Notes: generated by a model from the sequence alone, not told the origin. A stretch of DNA of 64,000 bases from Silvimonas terrae (GCF_014202765.1 NZ_JACHHN010000004.1:207002-271001); one strand, 5' to 3'; counted from the first letter of the stretch, positions 8,435-15,864 are shown. Translations and numbers: made by a program.

Positions 8435-9208
8435 ATGACTGATACCTCTGCTGACCTTTCTGATGACCAGTTGCTGCGTTACAGCCGCCACATCCTGCTT
8501 GATGACATCGGCGTGGAGGGCCAGGCACGGATTGCCGCCGCCCGGGTGCTGATTGTGGGTGCAGGCGGTCTGGGTGCGCCAGCGGCGTTATACCTGGCGG
8601 CGGCCGGTGTCGGGACGCTGACCATTGCCGATGCCGATACGGTTGACCTGACCAATCTGCAGCGGCAGATCGTGCATGATCAGAGTCGTATCGGCATGAA
8701 CAAGGCCCGGTCGGCCCGACAAACGCTAGCCGCCATCAATCCGGAAATCCGCATCGAGCCACTGGAGGAACGTCTGGCGGGCGAGCGCCTGCAAGCGCTG
8801 GTAGGAGCCGCGGACGTGGTACTGGATTGTTCCGATAACTTTGCGACCCGCCACGCGATCAATCGGGCCTGTGTCGCCGCCCGCGTGCCGTTGGTCTCTG
8901 GTGCCGCCGTCAGTTTTGATGGCCAACTCACCACGTTTGATGCGCGAGATAACGCCGCACCGTGCTATCACTGCCTGTTTGGCGAAGACGGCGATGCCAG
9001 CGACAGTCCTTGCGCTACGTTCGGCGTATTTGCCCCGCTGACCGGCATGATCGGTACGGCACAAGCGGCCGAAGCCCTCAAGCTGCTGGTGGGGATCGGC
9101 AAGCCATTGGTGGGCCGTTTACTGCTGCTGGATGCCCGCAATCTGGCCTGGCGCGAAATGCGTTATCGCAAGGACCCCGCCTGCCCGGTCTGCGGTCACC
9201 ACCACTGA
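8435..9208 (+). CDS. moeB: MoeB/ThiF-type adenylyltransferase
   Basis: This 257-residue E1-like enzyme would adenylate the C-terminal glycine of a ThiS/MoaD-type sulfur carrier in molybdopterin or thiamine synthesis. It shows the start QLLRYSRHILLDDIGVEGQ, the nucleotide-binding GAGGLGAPAALYLAAAGVG, DADTVDLTNLQRQ, DCSDNFATR and two zinc CxxC pairs (CYHC and CPVC). The ATG at 8435 is chosen because it begins just before the conserved N-terminal block. It lies 8 bases after a terminator and has no visible ribosome binding site, which is odd. MoeB and ThiF cannot be separated firmly on sequence alone. Confidence 0.9.
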   Translation: MTDTSADLSDDQLLRYSRHILLDDIGVEGQARIAAARVLIVGAGGLGAPAALYLAAAGVGTLTIADADTVDLTNLQRQIVHDQSRIGMNKARSARQTLAAINPEIRIEPLEERLAGERLQALVGAADVVLDCSDNFATRHAINRACVAARVPLVSGAAVSFDGQLTTFDARDNAAPCYHCLFGEDGDASDSPCATFGVFAPLTGMIGTAQAAEALKLLVGIGKPLVGRLLLLDARNLAWREMRYRKDPACPVCGHHH

Positions 9209-9224
9209 ACGTAAAAAATACTGC

Positions 9225-9260
9225 TTGGCAAATGATTTTGATCCAGGGCATAGTGTTTGC
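9225..9260 (+). promoter_or_regulatory. Possible promoter for the Trp leader transcript
   Basis: TTGGCA (9225-9230) and CATAGT (9249-9254), 18 bases apart, are the best -35/-10 pair upstream of the leader peptide. If used, transcription would start very near the leader ATG at 9261, so the leader may be leaderless or another promoter may exist. Confidence 0.35.
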
Positions 9261-9320
9261 ATGAATACGCAATCCAGACACCTTTCTGCTGCACGATTTT
9301 ATTGGTGGTATCGCACTTAA
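9261..9320 (+). CDS. Aromatic-rich leader peptide (Trp attenuation)
   Basis: This 19-residue ORF reads MNTQSRHLSAARFYWWYRT and ends at TAA 9318-9320. The two tandem Trp codons are TGG TGG at 9303-9308, flanked by Phe and Tyr codons. Its design is that of trpL-type leader peptides: near the end of the peptide, just before the stop and just before alternative RNA hairpins. The only ribosome binding site candidate, AGGG at 9245-9248, is 12 bases from the ATG. It lies 141 bp upstream of a TrpRS-like gene. The product itself is not expected to have a function; its translation is the sensor. Confidence 0.75.
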   Translation: MNTQSRHLSAARFYWWYRT

Positions 9321-9375
9321 CCGGCGGCCACCCGTATTCACACGACTATACGAAGCCGCCGATTCAGGCGGCTTT
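9303..9375 (+). promoter_or_regulatory. Trp attenuator: alternative 1:2, 2:3 and 3:4 hairpins
   Basis: Four segments can pair in exclusive ways. Segment 1, GGTGG (9304-9308), lies on the Trp codons and pairs with segment 2, CCACC (9328-9332). Segment 2 also contains GGCGGC (9323-9328), which pairs with segment 3, GCCGCC (9355-9360). Segment 3 also pairs with segment 4, GGCGGC (9367-9372), in an AAGCCGCC/GGCGGCTT stem with a 6-base loop. Stalling at the Trp codons would free segment 2 to hold segment 3; full translation would let the 3:4 hairpin form. The tail after 3:4 (TTTGGTCATT) is a poor U-run, so it may act as a weak terminator. Confidence 0.65.
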
Positions 9376-9428
9376 GGTCATTCTGAGGGCTCCCCTCACC
9401 TCCCCCCGAATCGGCGCTTCACCTTAAC

Positions 9429-9451
9429 GCGGCAACACATGCCGCCCAGGA
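9429..9451 (+). promoter_or_regulatory. Hairpin next to the ribosome binding site of the TrpRS-like gene
   Basis: GCGGCA (9429-9434) and TGCCGC (9440-9445) form a 6-bp stem. It ends just before AGGAG (9448-9452), the likely ribosome binding site for the ATG at 9462. GCCGCC here (9441-9446) could also compete for the GGCGGC segments of the attenuator, so a second, translational layer is possible. Confidence 0.4.
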
Positions 9452-9461
9452 GCGCATCAAA

Positions 9462-10358
9462 ATGACGGTCATTCCACCCAACCAGATTCTGCTGACAGGC
9501 GACAAGGCAACCGGCCCGCTGGGTCTGGGTCATTACGTACGCAACCTGCGGCAACGGCTGGCCTACCAGGAAAAGCACCGCCAATTCATGATGTTGGCGG
9601 ATGTCCACGCTGGGGATGATCAGGTGCTCGAAATCGCCCTGGATTACCTGGCGATCGGGATTGATCCACAACGCAGCACGCTGTTTGTGCAATCACAGGT
9701 ACCAGAACTGCAAGAACTGGCCGCCTGCTACGCCCGCTTTGGCGCCCGCACGCTGGGGCTGTCACAGAGCAACCTGGCCCATGGCGTGGCCGACATTACC
9801 GCGCTGAAAACGCGCCTTGTGCCCACTACCGACCCACAACAAGCGGCATTGGTGGAACACGGCAACGCGCTGGTGCGTGAGGTCAACGCCCGCGCCGGCA
9901 CGGCCGTACTGGTCGAAGCGCTGCCGGTGCTGGCGGCCCATGCCAGCAATCGCGTCGCGCTCACCTCTGCCGCCCATGCGTTGCCGCTGGCAGCCAGCCC
10001 GGACGCTATCCATGCCGCCATCCATGCCTTGTCCACTGACCCGGAACGCGCCAGTGCCAAGGCCCCCGGGGACGTGGAGCAGAACGAAGTCTTTTTCTTT
10101 CTGGACGCGTTTGAGAGTGACATCCATTTTCTGGATGACCTCAAATCCAAATACCGCCGTGGCGGCTTGTCTGACGCGGTGATCCGCCACCACCTGGAAG
10201 CTTGCGTGCAACAAGCGCTGGAACCGATCCGCGAACGCCGCAACGCACTGGCACAGCAACCGGATGAGGTGATGCACTTGCTGCGCCAGGGCACGGAACG
10301 CGCGCGCAGCGTGGTGGCGGGGACGCTGGACGAAGTAAAACGGACGCTGGGGGTTTGA
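9462..10358 (+). CDS. Tryptophanyl-tRNA synthetase-like protein lacking catalytic signatures
   Basis: This 298-residue protein is clearly homologous to TrpRS. It keeps ILLTGDKATGPL near the N-terminus, ALDYLAIGIDPQRSTLFVQSQ, the VPTTDP region, the FFFLDAF and YRRGGLSD segments, and the C-terminal helical anticodon-binding part (ALEPIRERR, GTERARSVVAGTL). The class I signatures are broken. The HIGH motif reads GLGHY, losing the first His. Where KMSKS should stand (about residues 165-175) the sequence runs RVALTSAAHALPL. The GxDQ substrate motif is TTDPQQ, and about 25 residues before it are missing. Normal TrpRS is about 335 residues. Aminoacylation is therefore unlikely; tRNA-Trp binding is possible. 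It lies behind a Trp attenuator. A second, normal trpS should exist elsewhere. Confidence 0.85.
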   Translation: MTVIPPNQILLTGDKATGPLGLGHYVRNLRQRLAYQEKHRQFMMLADVHAGDDQVLEIALDYLAIGIDPQRSTLFVQSQVPELQELAACYARFGARTLGLSQSNLAHGVADITALKTRLVPTTDPQQAALVEHGNALVREVNARAGTAVLVEALPVLAAHASNRVALTSAAHALPLAASPDAIHAAIHALSTDPERASAKAPGDVEQNEVFFFLDAFESDIHFLDDLKSKYRRGGLSDAVIRHHLEACVQQALEPIRERRNALAQQPDEVMHLLRQGTERARSVVAGTLDEVKRTLGV

Positions 10359-10400
10359 GGGTTAACAGCGGTGGTTTGGTCGCCTTTGGCGACCTACTGG

Positions 10401-10420
10401 ATTCCCGCCTGCGCGGGAAT
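10401..10420. repeat. dRS3-like 20-bp inverted repeat
   Basis: ATTCCC-N8-GGGAAT followed by GACGAG. This matches the neisserial dRS3 pattern exactly in the arms. Confidence 0.8.
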
Positions 10421-10469
10421 GACGAGGTGGTAACGTAACCAGATCATTCTTGCGTACAGTTGGTTTGCA

Positions 10470-10523
10470 GGGTTGGGGTTGGGGTTGGGGTTGGGGTTGG
10501 GGTTGGGGTTGGGGTTGGGGTTG
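10470..10523 (+). repeat. GGGGTT hexanucleotide tract, about nine units
   Basis: A near-perfect head-to-tail GGGGTT array with runs of four G on the plus strand. It meets the pattern for G-quadruplex formation. Its unit equals the Tetrahymena telomere repeat, which is coincidence of sequence rather than of function. Confidence 0.95.
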
Positions 10524-10798
10524 ACTTGCCTCCGGCAGCGCCGAGCATCGCAGCGAAGGCCGGGGTTTCGGCGAAGGGGTGTCTGAGCCCGCAGGGCGAG
10601 TTCCCGTAGCCAGCCGGACTTCGCGAGAAGCGCCGGGAACCCGAAGGGCGCTATCGCAGGGTCGCCTTTCTTTTGGTTACTTTTCTTGGGGCCGCCGAGG
10701 CTGGCGAAGCAAAGTAACGTGCTCCGGCCACCGCCGGTATCCAAAACAACCGCGCCGAAGGCGCTAACAGCGGTTCAAGATTTTAACAGCACGACCAA

Positions 10799-10832
10799 GG
10801 CGGATTGTCGCTTCGCTCCGAATCCACCCTAC
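10799..10832. repeat. REP-like hairpin, copy A
   Basis: Arms GGCGGATT and AATCCACC around a GTCGCTTCGCTCCG centre. The same element occurs at 30810, 30962, 53075 and 56789. Confidence 0.8.
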
Positions 10833-11004
10833 GTCTGCAACAATATGAACCAGGCCTGCCACCCCGGATTCCCGGCCACCCCGCTGTATCTGTCATCCGG
10901 TACATCCAATGACTTTGTGGGGGTACCCACCGAGGGGCACGGCCTCCATCCGGGCTACGACGTGGTTCTTTGCCGGCAAAGGCCACCTACGGCGGCCGTA
11001 CTGG

Positions 11005-11024
11005 ATTCCGGCATTCGCCGGAAT
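11005..11024. repeat. dRS3-like 20-bp inverted repeat
   Basis: ATTCCGGC and GCCGGAAT arms followed by GACGAG. About 56 bp around it recur at 31006-31061. Confidence 0.75.
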
Positions 11025-11120
11025 GACGAGGGAGACACTTGCCTGCGGATGCGCTCCAAAACGCCCCGACCAAACACTGGCAACTGCACTTGCCCACGGT
11101 CCCCGGGGCGTCAAGCCGTC

Positions 11121-11627
11121 TTACGCCCCCGGCAACCGCAACCCCAGAATAATCAAATCCCGCTCAACCTCATCCAGCACCGCAATCCGTGGCAGGTTGG
11201 CCCATTCGGTAAACCCGTATTTGGCAAACAGCGCCAGGCTGGGTTTGTTGTGCCCAAAAATAAAACCCAACAGCGTCTTGATACCCATTTCCGGCGAGAT
11301 GCGCATGGCTTCTTCCAGCAACCAGGAACCCAGGCCCTTGCCGCGTGCCGCCTCGGCCAGATAAATGCTCACTTCCACTGTGCCGTCATAGGCCGGGCGG
11401 CCATAGAACGACGAAAAGCTCATCCAGCCCAGGATCACGCCATCCGTGCCTTCCACAACCCACAAAGGGCGTGTCGGTTTCTGGTGAGCGGCAAACCAGT
11501 CGTGGCGACTTTCCACGCTGACGGGTTCCGTATCTGCGGTCACTTCACGCGAAGCGATGGTGCTGTTGTAGATATCAACAATGGTGGGCAAATCGGCAAA
11601 GCGTGCCGGGCGCATGGACCAAGACAT
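11121..11627 (-). CDS. GNAT acetyltransferase (phosphinothricin acetyltransferase-like)
   Basis: This 168-residue GNAT enzyme starts at ATG 11627, which has AGGA 6 bases upstream; two in-frame ATGs further out (11633, 11648) are less likely. It reads RPARFADLPTIVDIYN at the N-terminus, GTVEVSIYLAEAARGKGLG as the acetyl-CoA binding loop (R-x-x-G-x-G form), and FGHNKPSLALFAKYGF near the C-terminus. The overall layout is that of the Pat/Bar/YncA subgroup that acetylates phosphinothricin, methionine sulfone or related amines. The true substrate is unknown. It follows the tatD gene by 40 bp on the same strand. Confidence 0.9.
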   Translation of the reverse strand: MSWSMRPARFADLPTIVDIYNSTIASREVTADTEPVSVESRHDWFAAHQKPTRPLWVVEGTDGVILGWMSFSSFYGRPAYDGTVEVSIYLAEAARGKGLGSWLLEEAMRISPEMGIKTLLGFIFGHNKPSLALFAKYGFTEWANLPRIAVLDEVERDLIILGLRLPGA

Positions 11628-11667
11628 AACCATTCCTAAATCATTCAAGTATTAGCGGCGCAGCGGA

Positions 11668-12432
11668 TTAGCCGGCCAGACGCGGCAGCGCCGCCAGGGT
11701 GTTGGCGACGGTCGCGCGGGCGATATTGTCCGCTGTATCGGCGCGCAGGTCAGCCAGAACCTGCGCACAGGACAACATCTGCACAGGCTCATTACGACCG
11801 CCGTCAAGCCAGGCAGGCGGGATATCCGGGGCATCGGTTTCCAGCACAATGGCCTCCAGCGGCAGTTCTGCCGCCAGTTTGCGAATACGCAAAGAGCCGG
11901 AATAGGTCATGGCGCCACCAAAACCGAGTTTGAATCCCAGTTTGAGAAACTCCTCAGCCTGTTGGCGACTACCATTAAAGGCATGGGCGATACCACCACG
12001 GACTTTCCATTTGCGCAGGTATTTGAGCACCTGATCCTGAGAGCGGCGGATATGCACGATCACCGGCAGGTCAAAATCCCGGGCCAGTTTCAGTTGTGCC
12101 TCAAACACGGCCACCTGTCGGGCGGCGTCCAGGCCTTCTACAAAGAAATCGAGACCGATCTCGCCAACGGCCACAGGCTGTTCACGCGCCAGCCAGCCAG
12201 CCAGTTCTGCAATGTGTTCGTCGCGGTGCTGGTCAATGTAGATGGGGTGCAAACCGTAAGCGACGCTGACACCTTCATAGCGCGACATGGCGCGGGTTTT
12301 GGCAAAGGTATCCACCGTAATGGCGGGTACTACCCAGCGCGCGATGCCTGCAGCGCGTGAGCGGGCCACGACCGCATCGCGGTCGGCATCAAACTCTGGT
12401 GCATCCAGATGAATATGGCTATCAATCAGCAT
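11668..12432 (-). CDS. TatD family metal-dependent hydrolase
   Basis: This 254-residue TIM-barrel hydrolase of the TatD/YcfH/YjjV family acts as a DNase or deacylase. Metal ligands are visible in order: DSHIHLD, GEIGLDFF, PVIVHIRRS, GIAHAFNGS and ETDAPDIPP. The start ATG at 12432 gives the family N-terminus MLIDSHIHL; the frame stays open upstream but without conserved sequence. It is divergent from the TerC gene with about 107 bp between start codons. Confidence 0.93.
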   Translation of the reverse strand: MLIDSHIHLDAPEFDADRDAVVARSRAAGIARWVVPAITVDTFAKTRAMSRYEGVSVAYGLHPIYIDQHRDEHIAELAGWLAREQPVAVGEIGLDFFVEGLDAARQVAVFEAQLKLARDFDLPVIVHIRRSQDQVLKYLRKWKVRGGIAHAFNGSRQQAEEFLKLGFKLGFGGAMTYSGSLRIRKLAAELPLEAIVLETDAPDIPPAWLDGGRNEPVQMLSCAQVLADLRADTADNIARATVANTLAALPRLAG

Positions 12433-12539
12433 GGAACTATTGTGTCTGGCAAGTATCTGTCGATTGCGGCAAAGAGGCCGCGATCCAGACCCAAAACAAT
12501 ACAGCAATTCAAACAGCGCAACCGCCGCGGGAGTTCTTT

Positions 12540-13475
12540 GTGAGTGATTTAGTCAGTTGGGCCGTATTCGGCGTTGTGGTGATCGCGCTGCTGGTGTTTG
12601 ATCTGGGCGTGCTGCACAAGCATGACCGGGAAATCACCATCCGCGACAGCCTCAAACTCTCTGTGTTCTACATCAGCGCCGGGCTGTTGTTTGGCTGCTG
12701 GGTCTGGTACTCACGCGGGCCCAAAGACGGCATGGATTTCTTCACCGGTTTTCTGGTGGAAAAATCATTGTCGATGGATAACGTGTTCGTGATTTCCATG
12801 ATCTTTACCAGTCTGGCGATCCCGCGTTTGTATCAGCATCGCGTGTTGTTCTGGGGCATTCTGGGTGCGCTGGTCATGCGGGCGATCATGATCGGGCTGG
12901 GCGCAGCGCTGGTGCATGAATTTGCCTGGCTATTGCTGTTCTTTGGCCTGTTCCTGGTGTTTACCGGGTTCAAAATGCTGTTTGCCAAAGAAAAAGAAGA
13001 AACGCTGGAAGACAGCAAACTGTTTCGCTATCTCAAAAGCCATCTGCGGCTAACCCCTCGACTCTACGACAATCACTTTGTCATTGACGGCAGCCAGCAT
13101 GGGCTCACGGCCGGGCGCTGGGCCACGCCTTTGCTGCTGGCCTTGCTGATGGTGGAAGGAGCCGATCTAATCTTTGCGGTGGATAGCATTCCGGCCATTT
13201 TCGCCATTACCCAAGACCCGTTCGTGGTTTACACGTCCAACATCTTCGCCATCCTGGGTTTGCGTGCCTTGTATTTTGCGCTGGCAGGTATGGTGCACCG
13301 CTTTGTGTATCTGAAATATGCCCTGGCGCTGGTGCTGATCTTTATTGGGGTGAAGATCGGGCTGGTTTACGCCGGCGTGAAAGTGCCGTCCGTACTATCG
13401 CTGGGGGTGACTTTCGGTCTGCTGGTGGCCGGCGTGCTGTTTTCCATGCTTAAAACCGGCCGCCGGGTTGCTTAG
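12540..13475 (+). CDS. TerC/Alx family integral membrane protein
   Basis: This 311-residue protein has about nine membrane segments and belongs to the TerC family, whose members include Alx and act in manganese or other metal export during secretion. Marker segments are EKSLSMDNVFVISMIF and LLMVEGADLIFAVDSIPAIFAIT, each with conserved acidic residues inside the membrane. The GTG start at 12540 has GGGAG six bases upstream. An alx-type pH-responsive leader (PRE) was not seen in the short upstream space. Confidence 0.93.
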   Translation: MSDLVSWAVFGVVVIALLVFDLGVLHKHDREITIRDSLKLSVFYISAGLLFGCWVWYSRGPKDGMDFFTGFLVEKSLSMDNVFVISMIFTSLAIPRLYQHRVLFWGILGALVMRAIMIGLGAALVHEFAWLLLFFGLFLVFTGFKMLFAKEKEETLEDSKLFRYLKSHLRLTPRLYDNHFVIDGSQHGLTAGRWATPLLLALLMVEGADLIFAVDSIPAIFAITQDPFVVYTSNIFAILGLRALYFALAGMVHRFVYLKYALALVLIFIGVKIGLVYAGVKVPSVLSLGVTFGLLVAGVLFSMLKTGRRVA

Positions 13476-13493
13476 ACGGCCGGCAGAGCATGG

Positions 13494-13934
13494 TTAGCGC
13501 CGGATGATCACGCAGGTTGCCGTGGCGTGGGCCAGCAAGACACCGTCGGCGTTGCGGATGCTGCCTTCGGACACGGCAATGGTGCGCGAGACATGCAAGA
13601 CCCGGCCTTCTGCCACCAGGGTCTCGTTACGCGGCACCGGTTTGACCATCTTCACGTTCAGATCAACCGTGCTATAGCCCACGCCTGCTTCCAGCGTGGT
13701 GTGTACGGCGCAGGCAGTGACGGAGTCAAGCACGGTGGCCGCGAAACCACCATGCACACCCCCCAGCGGGTTAAGGTGGCGCTCATCGGCCGTGGCGGTG
13801 AACTTCACATAGCCTTCTGCCGCTTCTGCCATCGACATCGGCATGGTCTGGGTAATGGATGGGGCTGGCAATTTGCCGGCGGCCATGGCTTGCAGGATTT
13901 CAAGGCCGGTCAGTTCGGCAATGGATTGATTCAT
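13494..13934 (-). CDS. PaaI-type hotdog-fold thioesterase
   Basis: This protein of about 146 residues with the hotdog fold carries LNPLGGVHGGFAATVLDSV, the HGG-type motif and active aspartate region of PaaI/YbdB acyl-CoA thioesterases, and GVGYSTVDLNVKMVKPV in the second half. The ATG at 13934 is taken as start; 13943 is possible. It lies downstream of the acyl-CoA-binding protein gene on the same strand, separated by a terminator, so acyl-CoA handling may link the two. Confidence 0.9.
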   Translation of the reverse strand: MNQSIAELTGLEILQAMAAGKLPAPSITQTMPMSMAEAAEGYVKFTATADERHLNPLGGVHGGFAATVLDSVTACAVHTTLEAGVGYSTVDLNVKMVKPVPRNETLVAEGRVLHVSRTIAVSEGSIRNADGVLLAHATATCVIIRR

Positions 13935-13961
13935 GGCATGCACTCAAAGGGTAGATAGACA

Positions 13962-13990
13962 AAAGGCCGGTAGAAACCGGCCTTTTTCAG
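13962..13990 (-). terminator. Terminator downstream of the acyl-CoA-binding protein gene
   Basis: Arms GGCCGGT (13965-13971) and ACCGGCC (13976-13982) with AAAA and TTTTT flanks, so it can work on either strand. Confidence 0.85.
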
Positions 13991-14003
13991 GACAACGCAG
14001 CGC

Positions 14004-14270
14004 TTAGCTGTCGTTCTTTTTGAGTTCTTCCACCAGCGCCACGTACTGTGTCATGGCTTCATCGCCAGTCAGTCCCTTGAGCTTGGCCCAGGCGTCGTAC
14101 TTGGCTTGTGCCACAAAGTTGATGGCAGATGGACGATCGCCACTGACGTCACCATCAGCGGCTTGCTTGTACAGTGCATACAGTTTCAGTTTGGTCTGGA
14201 CATCCGGCGCGTCGTTAAGCTGAACGACTTCTTCCTGCGCGGTTTTGAACTGCTCGGCCAAAGTAGACAT
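14004..14270 (-). CDS. Acyl-CoA-binding protein
   Basis: This 88-residue four-helix protein of the ACBP family binds long-chain acyl-CoA in the cytosol. It shows KLKLYALYKQAADGDVSGDRP and KYDAWAKLKGLTGDEAM, which contain the tyrosine and lysine residues that bind the CoA moiety, followed by the last helix YVALVEELKK. ACBPs are common in eukaryotes but patchy in bacteria. Confidence 0.95.
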   Translation of the reverse strand: MSTLAEQFKTAQEEVVQLNDAPDVQTKLKLYALYKQAADGDVSGDRPSAINFVAQAKYDAWAKLKGLTGDEAMTQYVALVEELKKNDS

Positions 14271-14406
14271 GCTGACTCCGATCCTGGTGGAAACAGGTTT
14301 TAAACGATTGTTTGAATACCGAGTATATCCCCGCCCCGCCAGGCGGGCTATCCATCAAACAGCGGCACCGGGGAAAACCACTACGGTTGCCCGGTACGCT
14401 GATCGT

Positions 14407-15864
14407 TCAATATGCGCCGTGACCACCGGTCACGCTGCGGATGGTCTTGCAGATGATGGCGATGTCGTACCAGAGGTTCCAGTTCTTCACATACCAGGCA
14501 TCCAGCGCCACTCGCTCATCATAGGTGGTGTCGTTACGTCCCGACACCTGCCACAGCCCCGTGAGACCGGGACGGGCCTCCAGGTAAAAGTCTACCTTGT
14601 CGCCATAGCGGGCCAGTTCTTCATCAATGATCGGACGCGGGCCAACCAGGCTCATCTCGCCCTTGATCACATTCCACAATTGTGGAATTTCGTCCAGGCT
14701 GGTGCGACGCAGGAAATGGCCGATCTTCGTAATACGCGGATCGTTCCTGAGCTTGAAGTCTTTGTCCCACTCTGCCCGCGCTTGCGGGTCGGTGGCCAGC
14801 AGATGTTCCAGCACTTGCTGGCTGTTATGCACCATGGTGCGGAACTTCCAGCACTTGAACGGCTTGCCGTTCATGCCCACACGCATATGCCCGAAGAACA
14901 CACTGCCCGGACCCCCCTGGCGTTTGACCTGCCACATCAGATACAAGAGGATCGGGGAGAGCACCACCAAGCCAAACAGCGCCCCGGTCAAATCGAAAAT
15001 CCGCTTCATCCACATCAGCGTGCGTACGGTCAGGTTGTTACGCACCCGCAGGAGCAGCACTTCGTGGCTGAAAAAGTGGTACGGCACTACGCCAAACAGG
15101 GGTAAACCGGCCACCGGCGGAATGATGTGAATGTCTTTGTAGCGCAGCGTCAGTTGTTCAATCTGGTTGGACAGCGCCTTGAGTTCTTCTTCGTCCACCG
15201 CCACCACCACATGCGGGCGATCATTGGCATCCAGCCAGCTCATCAACCCTTCCCGCTCAATGGTGATCACCGGCAGCGATTCACCATTGAGTTCAATCCG
15301 CTCCATGCCCTGCGGGCTGACCGCCAGGAATGCCTCAATGCGAAACCCCAGTTGCCGTTCGCTTTTCATGGCGCAATAAGCGGCCGTGGCGTTTTCTCCG
15401 GTGCCGACAATCACCGTCGGCATTTGCCAGATATTGAGTTTCAGCAGCCAGCCTTTGGCCGCACTGCGAAACCAGGGCAGCAACAGCATCGCCACACCCC
15501 AGGACACTGGCCACAAGAAACGGGACACAGTGAACTTGCCCAGCAAGACCAGCATGCCGTTCAGCAGCCCAGCCAGCAGCAAGGCGCGCAGGATATCGAG
15601 TAACTGATCCCAGAAGGGCAGGCGCAAGCTGTAATGACCACGCCACCAGAAGTTGGCTACGGTCAGCAGCGCCAGCAGCAGGAATGCCATGCCCTGTTGC
15701 TGGCCTTCCCACATCCACCACAGATCAAAGCTGGCGCTGATGCGCTGATAGCGAAAGATCCACAACAGCAGCATGGCCATGCCAAAGGCAATGGCCAGCG
15801 CCATAAAGTCGGCCAGCGCCAGCCAGATTTTGGCTCGCTCGGGTCGTTCGTGTTTAAGCGCCAT
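14407..15864 (-). CDS. Undecaprenyl-phosphate sugar-1-phosphate transferase (WbaP-like)
   Basis: This 485-residue initiating enzyme moves a sugar-1-phosphate, probably galactose or glucose, from UDP-sugar to undecaprenyl phosphate. The N-terminal third has four to five membrane helices. A cytoplasmic Rossmann-like segment follows (PTVIVGTGENATAAYCAM). The C-terminal catalytic domain shows KRIFDLTGALFGLVVLSP, GKPFKCWKFRTMV, RRTSLDEIPQLWNVIKGEMSLVGPRP and ARPGLTGLWQVSGRN. ATG 15864 has GGAG upstream. It overlaps the preceding glycosyltransferase gene by 11 bp and is the last gene of the operon. Confidence 0.95.
   Translation of the reverse strand: MALKHERPERAKIWLALADFMALAIAFGMAMLLLWIFRYQRISASFDLWWMWEGQQQGMAFLLLALLTVANFWWRGHYSLRLPFWDQLLDILRALLLAGLLNGMLVLLGKFTVSRFLWPVSWGVAMLLLPWFRSAAKGWLLKLNIWQMPTVIVGTGENATAAYCAMKSERQLGFRIEAFLAVSPQGMERIELNGESLPVITIEREGLMSWLDANDRPHVVVAVDEEELKALSNQIEQLTLRYKDIHIIPPVAGLPLFGVVPYHFFSHEVLLLRVRNNLTVRTLMWMKRIFDLTGALFGLVVLSPILLYLMWQVKRQGGPGSVFFGHMRVGMNGKPFKCWKFRTMVHNSQQVLEHLLATDPQARAEWDKDFKLRNDPRITKIGHFLRRTSLDEIPQLWNVIKGEMSLVGPRPIIDEELARYGDKVDFYLEARPGLTGLWQVSGRNDTTYDERVALDAWYVKNWNLWYDIAIICKTIRSVTGGHGAY

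Larger units (their letters stand above)
10359..11110. repeat. Intergenic repeat block 1 (GGGGTT tract, hairpin repeats)
   Basis: This stretch has no credible gene. It holds a dRS3-like hairpin (10401-10420), a run of about nine GGGGTT units (10470-10523), a GC-rich module (10550-10770) that recurs in part at 30.7, 53.0 and 56.6 kb, a GGCGGATT...AATCCACC hairpin (10799-10832), a CCCCGGATTCCCGG fragment near 10862 and a second dRS3-like hairpin (11005-11024). The open frame on the minus strand that yields a Pro-Asn run is only the translated tract. Confidence 0.85.

Noticed and set aside
10470..10523. Telomere or plasmid origin (iteron) from the GGGGTT tract
   Set aside because: Short array in an intergenic repeat block next to core genes, with no rep gene; a simple slippage tract explains it.
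10394..10744. Minus-strand frame with a Pro-Asn run
   Set aside because: Translation of the GGGGTT tract plus dRS3 repeat; no gene features.
13456..13483. CCGGCCG/CGGCCGG hairpin at the end of terC as a terminator
   Set aside because: The loop of about 14 bases and the lack of a T-run make it too weak to call.
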